A DNA stretch of 64,000 nucleotides from Latrodectus hesperus (lineage: Eukaryota; Arthropoda; Arachnida; Araneae; Theridiidae): NCBI GenBank assembly GCA_037975125.1, contig CM075854.1:66435071-66499070 (forward strand). The letters run 5' to 3'. The notes below the pieces were generated by a model. It saw nothing but the letters and a program-made list of their open reading frames with translations, searched no databases and was not told the DNA's origin. A program made the position numbers and the translations under genes. This document shows positions 11,071-23,760 of this stretch, piece after piece (the stretch's first letter is position 1; each line of letters starts with the position of its first letter).

Positions 11071-13219
11071 GGTTATACCTCGTTCTCACATAGACTTTTT
11101 GAGCAATTTAAAATTAAATTAACTTTAGCTTAATCACTACTTAGAAAATAATATTCTCACTGTTATACTGGCAAAATATTTGAAAATATTGGTTTTAGTG
11201 TTAAAGCTCATTTATTTATTATAAATCATATGTTAATTTTTGAATTTTTTTACAGTTGAGGACATTTTAAAACATTTATAGACCAAAATGAAGATAGTTG
11301 ACATGATGATAATTAAGATGTTATAAGCGAGAAATTCAGATGTTAAATTCAAGAATAACATAGGCAAATTTATTTCATCTTAAATTCAACAGAATTATGT
11401 GGTTTACTTTTATAATTAATTCATCTTCATCATTTTCTTTCAAATTTTTCTCTTTTTATTAGAATCAATTCAGCCGTTTCAACAACCACTGACATATCTC
11501 AAAAACAAAATATCTCTAAATCAGTTATAACGTATTAAAGTCTCTCTTGAGTATTCTTTGACTTATAAACTAACAAACCTTTCGCTCTGAAAACACTATT
11601 GGCATTTGATTTGACGTACCTGTAATAAGCTAAACTCAAAATATTTTCCGGTTAAAAAATTTGCTTTCATCACACATCACATCGATGTCAGTCATTGATA
11701 TATTGATAATATTTACAATCTCTTTTAATGTTTACGGATTATAATTTTTTTTTTCTGTTAAACTGACAGATAGGTAAATCTCCGCACACATTTATCTTAA
11801 TTCATACAATTCAATATAGTTGTGCGATTAATATTGCTTGAAGTCCTAAATTTTCTTTCCATCATTGAAATGTCTTAAATCATTTAACTAAATATGAAAC
11901 AGGCTTTATTTCATTTCTGAATATTTTTTTAAAATGCATTTAGATTGTTTTGTTATGTAATATGTGTCACATAAATAATTAATATTAAAGACTGTTTTTA
12001 AAATAATGCACATGTATAGATAAATTTCTGTATAAAGTGTTAAATAATTTAAGTAATGCAATCCATATTTTAGTACACTAATGATTGCATCGCCAATTAC
12101 ATTAAAATAATTAGGAATAAAATTAATACATTGATTATAAAACTCAAAATGTAAGATATAGCAAAAAGATTCGAATTTGCCTTGATATTTTATGGAGTAA
12201 CCTTTCATACTTGAAATGAATCTTTTCTGTTGAAGCTGTGAATTTTGACATGATTCCTTGTTTTACAATAGGCTATTCCTGCATAAAGTAACTTTTAATT
12301 CTGATTTATTTCTCAATTTCTATTCAGTTCATAACTATGTGCTGTTAATTGAATTCTCATCCATATTTAGTGAGGAGGCATAATAAAGTAAACATATGAC
12401 AAAAAAAAAAAAAACTATGGATCTTGTTGGGAATATAATGTTTTTCAGCTACCAATTTCTTCTCTTTTATTTTGATTTTTTTCTAAACATCAAAAAAATT
12501 ATTGGTTGACTGAATTTTGAGTCTGGTCTAAAAATCTAATTTTTTAGCTGTCATGGCCCACATTTTATTTCCTGCTGATATTTTTTAAATAATTCTTAGA
12601 ACAAAATTTATTTCTTAAATCCTTTATATTTTTATTCTCCCATTTAAGCTACAAATATTAAATTTACGTTCCCTGAACTTGGCAGAAGCATTTAAAGCGT
12701 TTTCATAAAACCTAATTTTCATGTTCATTTGAATTAATTCGTTTTTGCAACTTTCTGTTAAAATCCAGTATCGTTAAAGGTTCTCTTTTTAAATACAAAT
12801 CTCTAATATTTAATTTTGAATCTTCTGTTGAGCTGACAACTAGATGGTTACTGATATTCAGCTCAACAATTTATTAGTTCAATTACTAACTGGGACGTAA
12901 ATGTTGGTTTGTGTTTAGAATGTACTTTAAACTGTAAATCCCAAATGAACAAGTGCTTGTGTGCTAAGTTATAAGCCATAGAGCAGCAAATTAAACTTTC
13001 AATCTATTTTGTTCATTTTTTTGGCGTTAAATGATATTTTATTGTATGTTTTAAAAGGGATTCATAGGACTTTGTTTTTATTTATTCTCCTTTCTAAAAT
13101 AGTTAATTACAATTTATTATATCAAAGTTTAAGAATTATCAAAACTGTTATATTGTTTTCTACATTTATTTCTTGTCTTTTTCTTCATAATATTCCATAT
13201 AGCAAATTTTAATAAACTG
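11071..13219. other. AT-rich spacer
   Basis: No gene or transposon motif recognised. An A13 run lies near 12402-12414. Confidence 0.4.
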
Positions 13220-13224
13220 AAAAA

Positions 13225-14350
13225 AGTATTTTATGTTGACAATTTAATCATCAATGTTAATGATGTAAAAGAACAGGAACGATTGAAATCCCAAACTATG
13301 CAATTAATGAATGAAACATCTTTTGAACTGAGATTGTTGATTTACACCACATTTCAATAATAAGGAAGTCAACATACTTGCTATTAAAGGAGATACAAAA
13401 ACTAATGAACTTTATTGCTTTAATCTTTAAGCTGACAGGAAACTTAATCAAGTTGAAATAAGAATCTACTTTCCATTGTTAAAGGCATTTGTAAGCTCCC
13501 AGGTTTTACATCACTTGCAACACTATTGGCAAAATTACTACACCGAGAAGTTTGACCCAATAAGTTGGACTAGGATGACACATTGCTTTCTGATTTGCAA
13601 TTATGTTACTGCAAAACATTTAGATTGTTGAAAAATGCAGAATTCCTCTAAAGCTACTGCCCAGAACTTCATAATTGTTGTCATTGTTAGAAGGTAGTGA
13701 ATTCAAATCCCAATTTTACAGAAAATCCATCATAGTGACTAATGGTGTTGGGACTTATTAAATCAGTTGTAATCACTGTATATGTCCTCTAAGTGAAATA
13801 ATACCCCTGAGGTTGGCAGGTAAAATATTAAGGGTCTTCTGCTTTGTACTTGCTTATAAATATTTCTCACAAAGCAGTTTTAACTAAATTAATAGAGTTC
13901 AATTTTGAGCTTGTTACTGGGAAATATGCCAGTGACATGCACATATGTAATGATGCTTTGTTTAAAAGGTATGCTTACTGTGCATTTCTACCCTGTGAAG
14001 AAGGGAAAGTATCAGTGATTACTGCAAAGGCAAGGATAGCTTGTGTTAAGAAACTTACTATTCTATGACTAAAGCTCTTAGGAACTAAAATAAGATTGAC
14101 AATAATAGAAATTTTAAATTTTCCTTTGACACCATTTTCAGATAGACTTGATAATTTAGCTGTGAGTTACAACTACAAAACTGTATGACACTTTTGTTGT
14201 AAGTCGAGTGAAAGAAATCAGGGAACTAGTCAATATCAATGTTTTGAGAAATGTTCTTGGAGTTGTCAACCCAACAGACTTCTCTACCTGGGCTTGCAAT
14301 TATTCAGACCTCCCTTAGAAACAATGTTGGGGGTCCAACTTGATTATATG
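13225..14350 (+). pseudogene. BEL/Pao retrotransposon pol relic
   Basis: Several frames together read through a BEL/Pao pol in the right order. FYVDNLIINVND near 13230 is the RT YVDD box. SQTMQLMNETSFELR and VNILAIKGDTKTNELYCF follow. From 13844 the RNase H-like part reads HICNDALFKRYAYCAFLPC and ITAKARIACVKKLTI. Further on, VKEIRELVNINV and VVNPTDF (family: VPG..NPADLPSRG) are recognisable. Many stops and shifts show an old, dead copy. Integrase and LTRs were not found. It runs directly into a LINE 3' end at 14430. Confidence 0.75.
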
Positions 14351-14429
14351 GAAGTACTTTGTATAAAATTGAAATTATATGTGACTGAAAAAGCATATAT
14401 GGAGCGACACAAAACAGTTATAACAGTTT

Positions 14430-14815
14430 TTAAACTGTTGTGTCACCAATGATCAAAGACAAAGCTATTAAATAGTAACTGCCTAGTAAAAGACAAAAGA
14501 GCTATTAAAGCTCTGTAGAAGCTGCTTAAGGAAAGCAGTAGATTTCCTTAAAAGACATTTCTCCATAATGGGAGTGTTAATTTATTATATTTGCTAAAGT
14601 TGTCTTTATATGGGAAAAACCTTATTATCTATTCTATGTGAATATGAAACTTTTTGTGTATATTGGTTTCAAACACTTTTGTCAGTATTAAAGTGAATTT
14701 TGGATGCTGTAGGATATCTTCATTAGTTGTGCTGAATTTTATTTCAACTACATAAGAGTTTTTTAGGGTATAGTACAATAGACCTCTGGTTTCAATTTGA
14801 ACCACACACCCATAA
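14430..14815 (+). pseudogene. LINE 3'-end fragment (family of 39150-42048)
   Basis: CCAATGATCAAAGACAAAGC, AAGGAAAGCAGT, TCTATGTGAATATGAAACTT and GGTATAGTACAATAGACCTC recur in the same order at 41630-42010. This is a 5'-truncated or deleted, older copy of that element's C-terminal coding part and 3' UTR. Confidence 0.8.
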
Positions 14816-16520
14816 AGTCTGATTGGTAAAGATTTGGCTAAACTTTTTTTCTTTACTTGAAAAAAGAAAAGCATGAATTGTACTATTTATGTGTACTGTC
14901 TATTGAACTATTAATTTTTATCTTGCTTCTTCTTTGGCCATAGAAGCATTTATGCAAGCATTACTAAGATTTTGGACAAGAAGAGGAAAATGTTCTACTC
15001 TTAATACTAATAATGATACCAAATTTATTGAGTAGCAAATGCTTTGAAATCTTTGACTAGTATTGTTTCAAAGGGGATGGGATTTAATGAACATCAAGTG
15101 TAATTTATCCCTCCATCTCACCATGAAATTACATTAAATAAATTATAGAACAATGTTTTTAAAATGTTCAGGATTGAAGTATGAAAATTGTAAACTTTAG
15201 ATTTTGTACACATTTGATTTCATTCTAAAAATTATAATAATCTTCTACCATTAGTTACTGCTTTCATCTTTAATGTATGATATTTCTGTTTTTGTAATCA
15301 CATCATTTAAGATGTTTTTCAATCGATGAAATACCTATGGAAACATAGATGTCATGATCAACTACGTATGAAGATGCATTGATGTATTGTTCAATTTTAA
15401 TTAAGAAAATGTTTATACTTTTTAGTTGAAGAGACAAACCTTTTCTTATGTCTATAAAAGTTTCATAGTATTAAAGAATTCCAGAAAGATATTTTATATA
15501 TTTATTAATAACAAAACTTATCATATCTAAACTTTTGATATTATTCCTAGAATTGTATTAATTTTTTTATTTCTTTTATGTATAGTAGAATTTTTCTGTA
15601 AAGTAACTTAAATATGATGAAATTTCTTACTGATAATTATAAATTCCTTACATAAGTTCTATAAAATAATTTGAAAATAAAATTATACATACAGCTTATT
15701 ACTCCTCTACTTATATTTGGAACTTTTTATTTTTGTTCAATATATGAAATAGAATTTGTTCTCAAGTCAAAAGAATTATTACACATCTTTTTTGTGCACA
15801 TTAAAATAGTTTATATAGATTCTTCGAAATAAAAACATTTATTCAGTCATACAATGTATTGATAATTATCTAAAGTAGTTTTATATATTGAAATGGGAAT
15901 TTAATGAATGTTATTGTAAACTCATTTATAAGGTTAAAAAATTATTAAATTATATTACTAGTGATAAAGTAATTCATATTTTTAAATTCATTTAAAATAT
16001 TGCTTGTGTTAAATATACTAAATAGTTTCATTTCCATTTGTAGTTATGGATAAATAAAAATTATGTTTAGTTATCTAATTTTATATATGATTGACTATTA
16101 ATTCTCAATAGGATTTCAATGTTTATTGAACAAATTAATATTGGTGTAATCTCAACATATTTATCAGAAATTCTTGAAACTGAATTTTTTTTTCTATTCT
16201 AGAAGCTTTTATTTTTTTGCTTAAGCAAAATATTTCATTTAATTGAAATTAAATTTGAAGTGTCTAAAATTCATTTCTGATTTTTAAAAAGTAACTTTTG
16301 AACTAAAGTGTGCAGATTGTCTTAGAAAGTACACCTGAATTAGCAGATCACTTCTGTTTATACAGTTGAAGTTTAAACATTTTCCATTGTCCTCAAAATC
16401 ACATTTCCATTTTACATGAACTTAATTTTTAAGAAATAATACATTAATGCTAATGTTTTTATTATACTATATATTTAACTTGTAAGAAATTTTGTATTCT
16501 AAGATGTTATTCTAATTTCA
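14816..16520. other. AT-rich sequence upstream of the LicD-like exon
   Basis: No exon recognised. Its 3' end, TCTAATTTCAG (16511-16521), is a good splice acceptor, so at least the last part is probably a 5'-UTR intron. Confidence 0.45.
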
Positions 16521-16544
16521 GATTTTGTTCAAGAGTTTACTGAT

Positions 16545-16559
16545 ATGGATTCGATATGA
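16545..16559 (+). promoter_or_regulatory. Four-codon upstream ORF overlapping the start codon
   Basis: ATGGATTCGATATGA ends in a TGA whose bases overlap the main ATG (ATGA at 16556-16559). Such an overlap could lower or couple translation of the main frame by termination and reinitiation. It is seen directly; an effect is inference. Confidence 0.5.
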
Positions 16560-17245
16560 AGATTATAAGATTTCAGCTAAAACGCCTAATTATAATACTC
16601 ACTGTTATCATTATTATTTGTATTTTGCATATTATATTCAATAATGAAGATAGTTCTGATTGCTTAATGTCTAATGAGTTGGAAAACAAATTAGAAAACT
16701 TATTAGATGAAATACAAAAGACATTAAGTGACTTAAAACTTACATACTTTTTGTGTTACAATAGCTTATGGGGTGCATTAAAATTTAAAAAACCTTTACC
16801 TTGGTACAATAAATTGGAACTATGTGTACTCAATAAAGAATTAATTGCTGTTGATGAAGGAATTTTAAGTCGAATATTTAAAAGTTATAATCTTGACATA
16901 ACTTACAATTCGGCTGGTGGCTTTTATAAAGTTCTGAAGATTGGTGAAACATATCCGCATGCAACATTAACTGTATTTGAAGAAGATCCTCTGACTCATC
17001 AAATGAGAAGAGTTGGCTGGATTCACAGAGTTCTTCCTCCAAATTCATGTGAAGAACTTAATTGTTTTCCACCAGAACTGATTTTAAAACCAATGCCAAC
17101 TGCAACATTTGGTAAATATTCTGTACCTGTACCTCGTGACGGTATTGAAATTCAGAAATATTTATTCCCCTACTCATGGTGGAAGGATATAACCCCTCAA
17201 AACTGCCAAAAGACTTCTTCTGATTTGCATGAAGATAAGTCTTAA
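16556..17245 (+). CDS. LicD/fukutin-like type II membrane protein
   Basis: A single open exon of 229 residues. A short basic N-terminus precedes a membrane anchor at residues 11-28 (LIIILTVIIIICILHIIF), giving Golgi-type II topology. Residues 63-83 (TYFLCYNSLWGALKFKK, then PLPW) match the opening motif of the LicD family (fukutin, FKRP and W02B3.4-like proteins), which transfer phospho-sugars or ribitol phosphate to glycans. The C-terminal half (HATLTVFEEDPL, CFPPELILKPM, FPYSWWKDITPQNC) also fits. Where active members carry a DxD-type metal site after PW, this protein has YNKLEL, so catalysis is doubtful. The exon starts after the acceptor at 16521. An in-frame TGA at 16541 makes 16556 the first possible ATG. 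The whole coding region appears to lie in one exon, and a poly(A) signal follows at 17323. Confidence 0.75.
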   Translation: MKIIRFQLKRLIIILTVIIIICILHIIFNNEDSSDCLMSNELENKLENLLDEIQKTLSDLKLTYFLCYNSLWGALKFKKPLPWYNKLELCVLNKELIAVDEGILSRIFKSYNLDITYNSAGGFYKVLKIGETYPHATLTVFEEDPLTHQMRRVGWIHRVLPPNSCEELNCFPPELILKPMPTATFGKYSVPVPRDGIEIQKYLFPYSWWKDITPQNCQKTSSDLHEDKS

Positions 17246-17322
17246 ATTGTTGGCTTGTAATACCTAATTTTTTTATTAATAACATTTTATTAATCAAATC
17301 AAATACATACTGTTTATAGTGC

Positions 17323-17328
17323 AATAAA
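17323..17328 (+). promoter_or_regulatory. Poly(A) signal of the LicD-like gene
   Basis: AATAAA 78 bases after the stop codon, in an AT-rich 3' UTR. Confidence 0.6.
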
Positions 17329-18664
17329 ATATTTAGCTGCCTGAATAATTGAAAAAAACTTTCTTTATGATATTTATTGTTTGTAGCTTATTAAAAAAAC
17401 TTTTAATTGTTATTTTTATTTAAAAATATTTTATGAAAATATTGAAGATTTTGGGATTTGTGGATCATATATCATTTTATATGAATGTTTGAATTAAAAT
17501 TTAAAATATATGTTTTCATTCGTAATGCAAAAGAGAAACTTAAATGCAAAGTCCATCGCATGTTCAGCAATGATTGATTAAACCTTCCACCCCCAAAAAT
17601 ACAATTTTATCACTAAGCCACAATAAGCTCTTTATTTTGAAGATTCCAGCTGTTAAGATAACTTTAATATGAAGTACAAAAAATCTTGCATATTTTATGT
17701 ACAGTCTACCATGCTGACATTCTTTGTAAATATTCATTTGTATTATACGTAATGGTTTTGTAAACTATCAGCTAAGTAATATATTTAAGTTTCACCAAAT
17801 TTAAATGCCTCATATTTTAGACCACAGTCAGGTGACCTTAGTCCACACATCAGCTAATCTCTCCACTGGGGAAGAGAATATTTAAATAATTAATGTATAT
17901 AAACACTTCCTCTGTTTAGCAGTTTTCTTTTGGTAATAGGAGAACACATGAGATATCAATTCTTTTACTGGTTATGATTTAAGTAAGTTTAGTAGAGTAT
18001 AAATATTTTTGTATAAAGCTTGAATTGCTAATCCTGAATAAAGGAAATTTTTCCATTGGTAATAATCCTAATAATTTAATGTATGTGAAATGTTTATTTA
18101 TGATCATTTCAGCATTTTACTCAGCTATGGTTAATTGACAACTTTTTGTTCTGCAATTACTTTTGCATCTACAGACTTATTTGGCTAGAGTCAACAGTTT
18201 TAAGTGAATTTCAAACCTCAGCAAACATCCAAGCTTAAAGTAGAAGTTAAACACATAAAATACTTACAAGTAGTAATTGCCATTTGAAATTACATCCTTG
18301 CACATTAAATAATTTCTGAAGTAATATTAAATTATAAAAAATGGTCATATTATTACAACTGTGTTCTTTGGAGCAAAATAATGGAGGAATTTCTTCACTC
18401 TTCAACAACAAGAAATAAATGTTGCATTTTTAATTTGTGTATGCTTGTCTGTTGATTAGAGTGCTTAGCAGAATATGTAGTTCCGTTCTATTTGATATGA
18501 AATATATAGTCCATTATTAAAGTTTTCCTTAAAATCTTTGAGTTATGGACAAATATTTGTAACAATTTGGTACTTTATTTTGTCAAAAGATTATATATAA
18601 AGACATTAAGCTTTGGATCCCTAAAGCCTTCTCACACATTTTTACTTTAAAGCTATCCTTCACA
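17329..18664. other. AT-rich spacer
   Basis: No gene or transposon motif recognised. Confidence 0.4.
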
Positions 18665-18845
18665 TTTTGACCAAGCTGGTAGCCAAATGGTTATCCATCT
18701 TGCCTTCAGTTCAACAGTTCTTGGGTTCGACTCCCATCTTGGGCTTAGTTGTTTGTAGTGGTTCGAAATCCACTTTAAACCTTAGGTCTTTGTTTTGATT
18801 AGCACTTGGATGTAAAAAATGACTATTTATCAATAAATCAAACTA
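18665..18845 (+). mobile_element. tRNA-headed SINE (plus strand)
   Basis: The A-box-like TGGTAGCCAAATGG (18678-18691) and the B box GGTTCGACTCC (18724-18734) have tRNA spacing. A tRNA-unrelated body and an AT-rich end follow. It belongs to a different family from the 4926 SINE. Target duplications were not identified, so the ends are approximate. Confidence 0.7.
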
Positions 18846-19849
18846 AACCATTGCATTTTGCCAAATGTTAATACTGAACTTACTCTTGCTTTTTTCTGAA
18901 CTATGATAAAACTAAAAGCTTATTTATTAACTAATCTTCATGTGAAATTTTTTTTTAATTTATGATCTGAAAAAGTATATTTCAGTGATATTTTGAAATA
19001 AAATAATTTATTGTGAGTTATTTTGTTTACTTAAAAGTGCAACAATTAATCTTAATTTTAATAACTTAATGTTTCAGTTTGGTGTAATGATCAATAGTAA
19101 TATCATTTAATATTATAACAATAACACTGCATTTACTAAAGTTAGTATTGTTTTAAATTTTACTTGAAAATTAACTTAGCCATTCTAAAATATGTAATAT
19201 ATTTGTTTAAAAGAATTAAATATTTTTGAGAATATATCAAAATTTTCAAAGCTAAAAATATGTTATGAACATTAATAAAATAAAAAATTAATTTAAATAT
19301 GAAATTTATAAATGAAATTATTAATTAGTATTATAATATATTAAATTTTAGAAGTTACACATGTTAAATGTACATTTTTTTATGTATTTTAGATGGAAAA
19401 AAATTTGTGCTTCTACAAAATGCTTTTAAACAAGTTTACCCACCCTCTATTGAAATCCCTTTCATTTTTTGAAAATTGAACAGTTATGTAAATCTCACAT
19501 AGAATTAGTATTGCTTTCAAATTTACTGCAGTGCCTTATTTCTATTTTTAAAATTCTGTAAGTAAATCAATATCTACTGTCTTGAATTTCAAAGCACATC
19601 AAAAAACAAAGTTTTGAAATAAATCATAAAAACAAAACGTTGGAGACTTCTAGCAATAATTTAACACAATGTTTTTGTGTGAAATTTTTATAATGAAACT
19701 TTTTATAGGGAATCTTAAATAGATATATTAAAAAAGTTTAAATACTTCTTCTGGAAAACCTAATTGAAAAAAGCTGTCTAGCTTAGTATTAATAAATGGA
19801 CCATAATATTGTTTCTAAAGCTGTGCACACAATAAGAAAATAATTTTTC

Positions 19850-19899
19850 TTTTGTTTTATAGTGAACGCGTTTCTCACACGTTCACTATAAAACGAAAA
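19850..19899. repeat. Hairpin, ~20-bp arms
   Basis: TTTTATAGTGAACG and its exact reverse complement CGTTCACTATAAAA, extended outward with one mismatch, around a loop of about 11 bases. Confidence 0.85.
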
Positions 19900-22116
19900 T
19901 ATAAGTTATAACAGTGTGTTAATAAATAATAATTTATTCATAAATACTCTGGATCCAATTTTTTCAAGCAAATTAAGACTGAAAATTATAGACATGCTTT
20001 TCATATGATCTTGACTCAAATTATTAATAATTTACTTGGAGTACAAATATTTTTATAATCATATTACACAGAACCAGAAGCATGTTCTTTATCTTTTGCT
20101 TCTTATAACAAAAGTGCTGTTTGGCTTATCTCTTTTGTCCACCAAGTTTTCTCCTTCCCCTGATAAAGTCTGTGGTTTCCTGATTTTTTTTTCTTATTTC
20201 CTGATCAAATCCTTTTGAACTTAAATCTTGTCACAGTAATCAATTTATTTTAATTGATCACATGATAATTTTATCTCTAACCACACTTCAATAAAGAATA
20301 AATATGTGATTAAGTGAGTTAATCAAAACAATTCAAATACTAGATCTTATAACAAAAAGAATGAAAGTTCCCTATATATTTTCCATAAAGAGAAGTTACA
20401 GAATAAAATACTTAACAATAAGTTTTCCACTCTTTTAAAACATAAACTAAAACATGAAAACTAAAATTTAAATTATTCCTTTTTATCTTATTAAATGATT
20501 TTTGATTTTTTAAGTATATATATAATTATGTTTTAATTTAAAATTATCAAAATGCCAAATAAAATTGAATTTAATTAATATTTTAGTGCACCAAAATGTT
20601 AGCACTTGTATATACTGTAAGAATGATATAATAAACAGTTGTCTATGTAATCAATTATTGAATTGTGCATATTTTGATTCGAAAATCAAACGTCTTATAA
20701 TGTCAATTAAAGTATTTAAGGAAATGAAAAAATTATTTTAGCAAATAAGTAAAAAGCTTATTTTTTAGTATATAAGAGTGAATAATTTGTGTGAATACCT
20801 CAAACCAAAAGCTGTTGATTATACATTTAAAATGTAATATAAATTTATAAAAGAGTATTAGAGCTCTGTAATTACTTAATGATTGAATAATAATTTATTA
20901 TATCTCCTGTCTGTTTGAAACTTTAGAATAAATTAAATCGTTTAGTAAGTAAATAACTTGCATAGTTTTCAACGGTTCGTAAAAAATATGAACTATAAAA
21001 TTGTATGATTTTATTAAAAGAAAAGGAAATAGTGCTAAAAAAATTGAATTTCTTGTTAAATTCGTGATTCAAATCAATTAGGTCTGTTTCAGTTTTATAA
21101 CTTTTATAATTAAAAATTTATATAATATTTCATACAAATGTATAGCAAATTCTGTGCATCACATAAATGTAAATTTTGTGATAAGAATCAGCTAATAGTT
21201 TGTGAGATTAAGAAACCAATATAAACATATTTCAAACAGCTTTGAAACGATTTTGCACCACTTGTGTATAATTTGTTTTAATAAGTCACAATTCATTACA
21301 AAAGATGTATTAACTTACTGATATTTGACAAATCTTTTTAAAAAATGGCCAAGTATAGGTATCCATTCATAACAATAAACTAAAGTGGGAAATGTATGAA
21401 AAAATATCATTCTGATGGGTACTTGGCAACAATAAAAATCATTAAGTGACTGCGCAGTCAAAAAAAAAATGCTGTAATATTAATTAAAGATGCTTAGATT
21501 ATCCTATATCAGTTGTATAGTATGCATTAATATATTAAAATCTTGCCTTAGAGAGAGAGAGAGAGATCTATGTGATTTATAATAACTTACAAGACTTAAA
21601 ATATTTTTTAAACAAATTAATCATATTGAGTTAGAAAAGGACGAAAATGTAGGGAGGATATTTTAAGGGCATTGAATTTTTAATCACCTCTAATTTTAAA
21701 TAAATTTTTTTCCCAGAGTTAATGTCTCGTTTGATGTAATAAAAATACGCATAATAAAATAACTATCATGTGCATTTGATCATTTTTAATAATAAGTATT
21801 TTGAAAATGGTGCACGTTTATCGATTACGCTGTGACTAAAATTAAAGGCAAGAATTTTAAACATACATAAAATTTATGTCTTAATATTGCCCAAAATTTA
21901 AGATTAAAAGAATTTGTGTGTAATGCGTTATTTTCATTTGATGTGTTACTTTTTTAATTTTTCAGAGTTATATTAGTAAAATAACTTATATTTTCTAAAA
22001 ATGTGTAGGTATTTCATGAACTTGGGGTAGAATACTCGGTTTGTAATCTCGCTCTTTAGAGCAATACCTTCGGGTTTGCCAAAAGAGCGCAAGATTTGGT
22101 GAGGGGGCATGTTCAA

Positions 22117-22175
22117 TGACGTCAGAAAATAGGGAGGAATAGCTTGTTACTGTTCCTCCCTACTTTCTGACGTCA
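22117..22175. repeat. Hairpin with CRE-like ends, 23-bp arms
   Basis: Arms 22117-22139 and 22153-22175 are reverse complements with one mismatch around a 13-base loop. Each outer end is TGACGTCA, the CREB/ATF site. The preceding 100 bases (about 22025-22115) are locally GC-rich, with GCTCTTTAGAGC and CAAAAGAGCGC. No transposon family was recognised. Confidence 0.85.
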
Positions 22176-23159
22176 ACGAAATCAAATATTTTTAAAATAT
22201 ATAAATCAATTAATGGTATCTTTAAAATCGTATTAATAATTAAGATAAAGTATATTTTATCAATAAATTTTGCAGTTTACTAATGTAATATGTGATAACA
22301 TAATGATGATAAAATTTATTATTTTGAAATAACTATAATTTATCAATTTACATTAAATAAAATCATAATGACAATTTCTATTAAACATATTAATCTTATT
22401 TATGTTCTTCATATATTCCTATTGATAAAACAAATTTAAATTCAATGTTTAATTTTTAAAAAGGGAAATTAACTTCATAATAACGAAAAACTTGTGACTG
22501 ATATAAATTCTTAAGGATTTGTACTGACTCAAAGAATCACTAATTATTTTTATTACTTTATTTATTTTGATATAATTGCCATTTTATTTATTATAAATTT
22601 ACCCATTTTCTTTATTTCTCCACCAATTATAAAATTGGTAGTTATATCAATTTTCGTTCTTTTAAAAATATTGCATATATCCTTAAATTTACATTTTAAA
22701 AAGAATAAGACAGATTTTGCAGTCCAAATTTAAACCAATATTAGAAAACTTTTGATATCCTTAATATGATCAAAAAGTTTCAACAGTATGTTAATATTTA
22801 ATTGTCAAGTTATATCTGCTAGACATAATTATTTAACTGTAATTGTTTATTGTATTTAGACATTATAACATTCATTTATATTTTTAATTTGCTTAATATA
22901 TCATGATATACCAAATTATAGAATGCTCAATATAATATTCATTTATTAATGTAAATTATATGATAAATAATATACTGAGTATACTATAATACTTTGCGTA
23001 TATTTATATAATGTTTCTGAATTCAAATACATTTTTGGAATTTAAGCATAGTTAAAATTTTTGCAGTAGAGTAGAAAATTAATCTATACTTCAGTTTGTT
23101 TTATTTATTAACGCAATTAAAAACTAGTCTAATAAAGAATTAAGAATCGGAAAGCATAT

Positions 23160-23510
23160 CTCTGGCCCTGTTCCTCTATCTTTGCGAGTGAAAAAATGGC
23201 TCGAAGAAAATGGAATTCAAGAATCAGATATTTTAAGAGTTCCTTTAAAACCTGCTTTTGTTAATATTAATTTAAAGACCTTTCTTAGAAAATATACTTT
23301 TTAGACTAAAAATCTTCCTACAAATATCAATGACCTCTTTGAACTGCATAGTACTTCTGAATTATATATTTACTCACATATTAACTGATGCATCTAAAAT
23401 AGAAAATAAACTTGGAATCGCTGTTTGCAACAGCAGAAATAACTCCTTTGTATCCTTGCAAATCAATAACTGAAATTCCATCTTTACAGCAGGCCCTAGT
23501 AGCAATTCAA
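23160..23510 (+). pseudogene. LINE fragment: start of an RNase H domain
   Basis: Frames read PVPLSLRVKKWLEENGI, then after stops HILTDASKIENKLGIAV, the TDGS-like catalytic Asp strand of a LINE RNase H. The first catalytic Asp is therefore still visible. It ends at AACACTAGGG, where a GC-rich block starts. Confidence 0.65.
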
Positions 23511-23760
23511 CACTAGGGTGGTGATTGGGTTAACGACTTGAACCGATGGAAACTCAGCGGCCCCTGTGCGGCAAAAGTGCATGGAACAGTGGACCTTTTG
23601 TCAACTCGGCCAGAGAGCGGCTGCGGTGTCGCCGCCCGCTCAGTTGAAGTGCACGGTGTGATAAGTTAATGGCGTATGGCCCGATGACTTTTTTAAAATA
23701 CGATGAAAAGGGAGTGAAAGCATCGATGATATTTGCCATTCAATTTTGTATTCTACTCGT
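23511..23760. other. GC-rich island of unknown nature
   Basis: About 200 bases with many CpG (GCGGCCCCTGTGCGGC, GGCTGCGGTGTCGCCGCCC) stand out from the AT-rich surroundings. A 61-codon minus-strand frame crosses it (MANIIDAFTPFSSYFKKVIG) without a known domain. A promoter or first exon, or the 5' end of an unknown mobile element, are both possible. Confidence 0.35.

Larger units (their letters stand above)
18846..23159. other. Long AT-rich spacer with hairpins
   Basis: No exon or transposon coding was recognised in about 4.3 kb. It holds the hairpins at 19850-19899 and 22117-22175 and a short (GA)n at about 21551-21566. Confidence 0.4.

Noticed and set aside
18671..18745. tRNA gene
   Set aside because: tRNA-like head continues into a SINE body; no paired acceptor stem.
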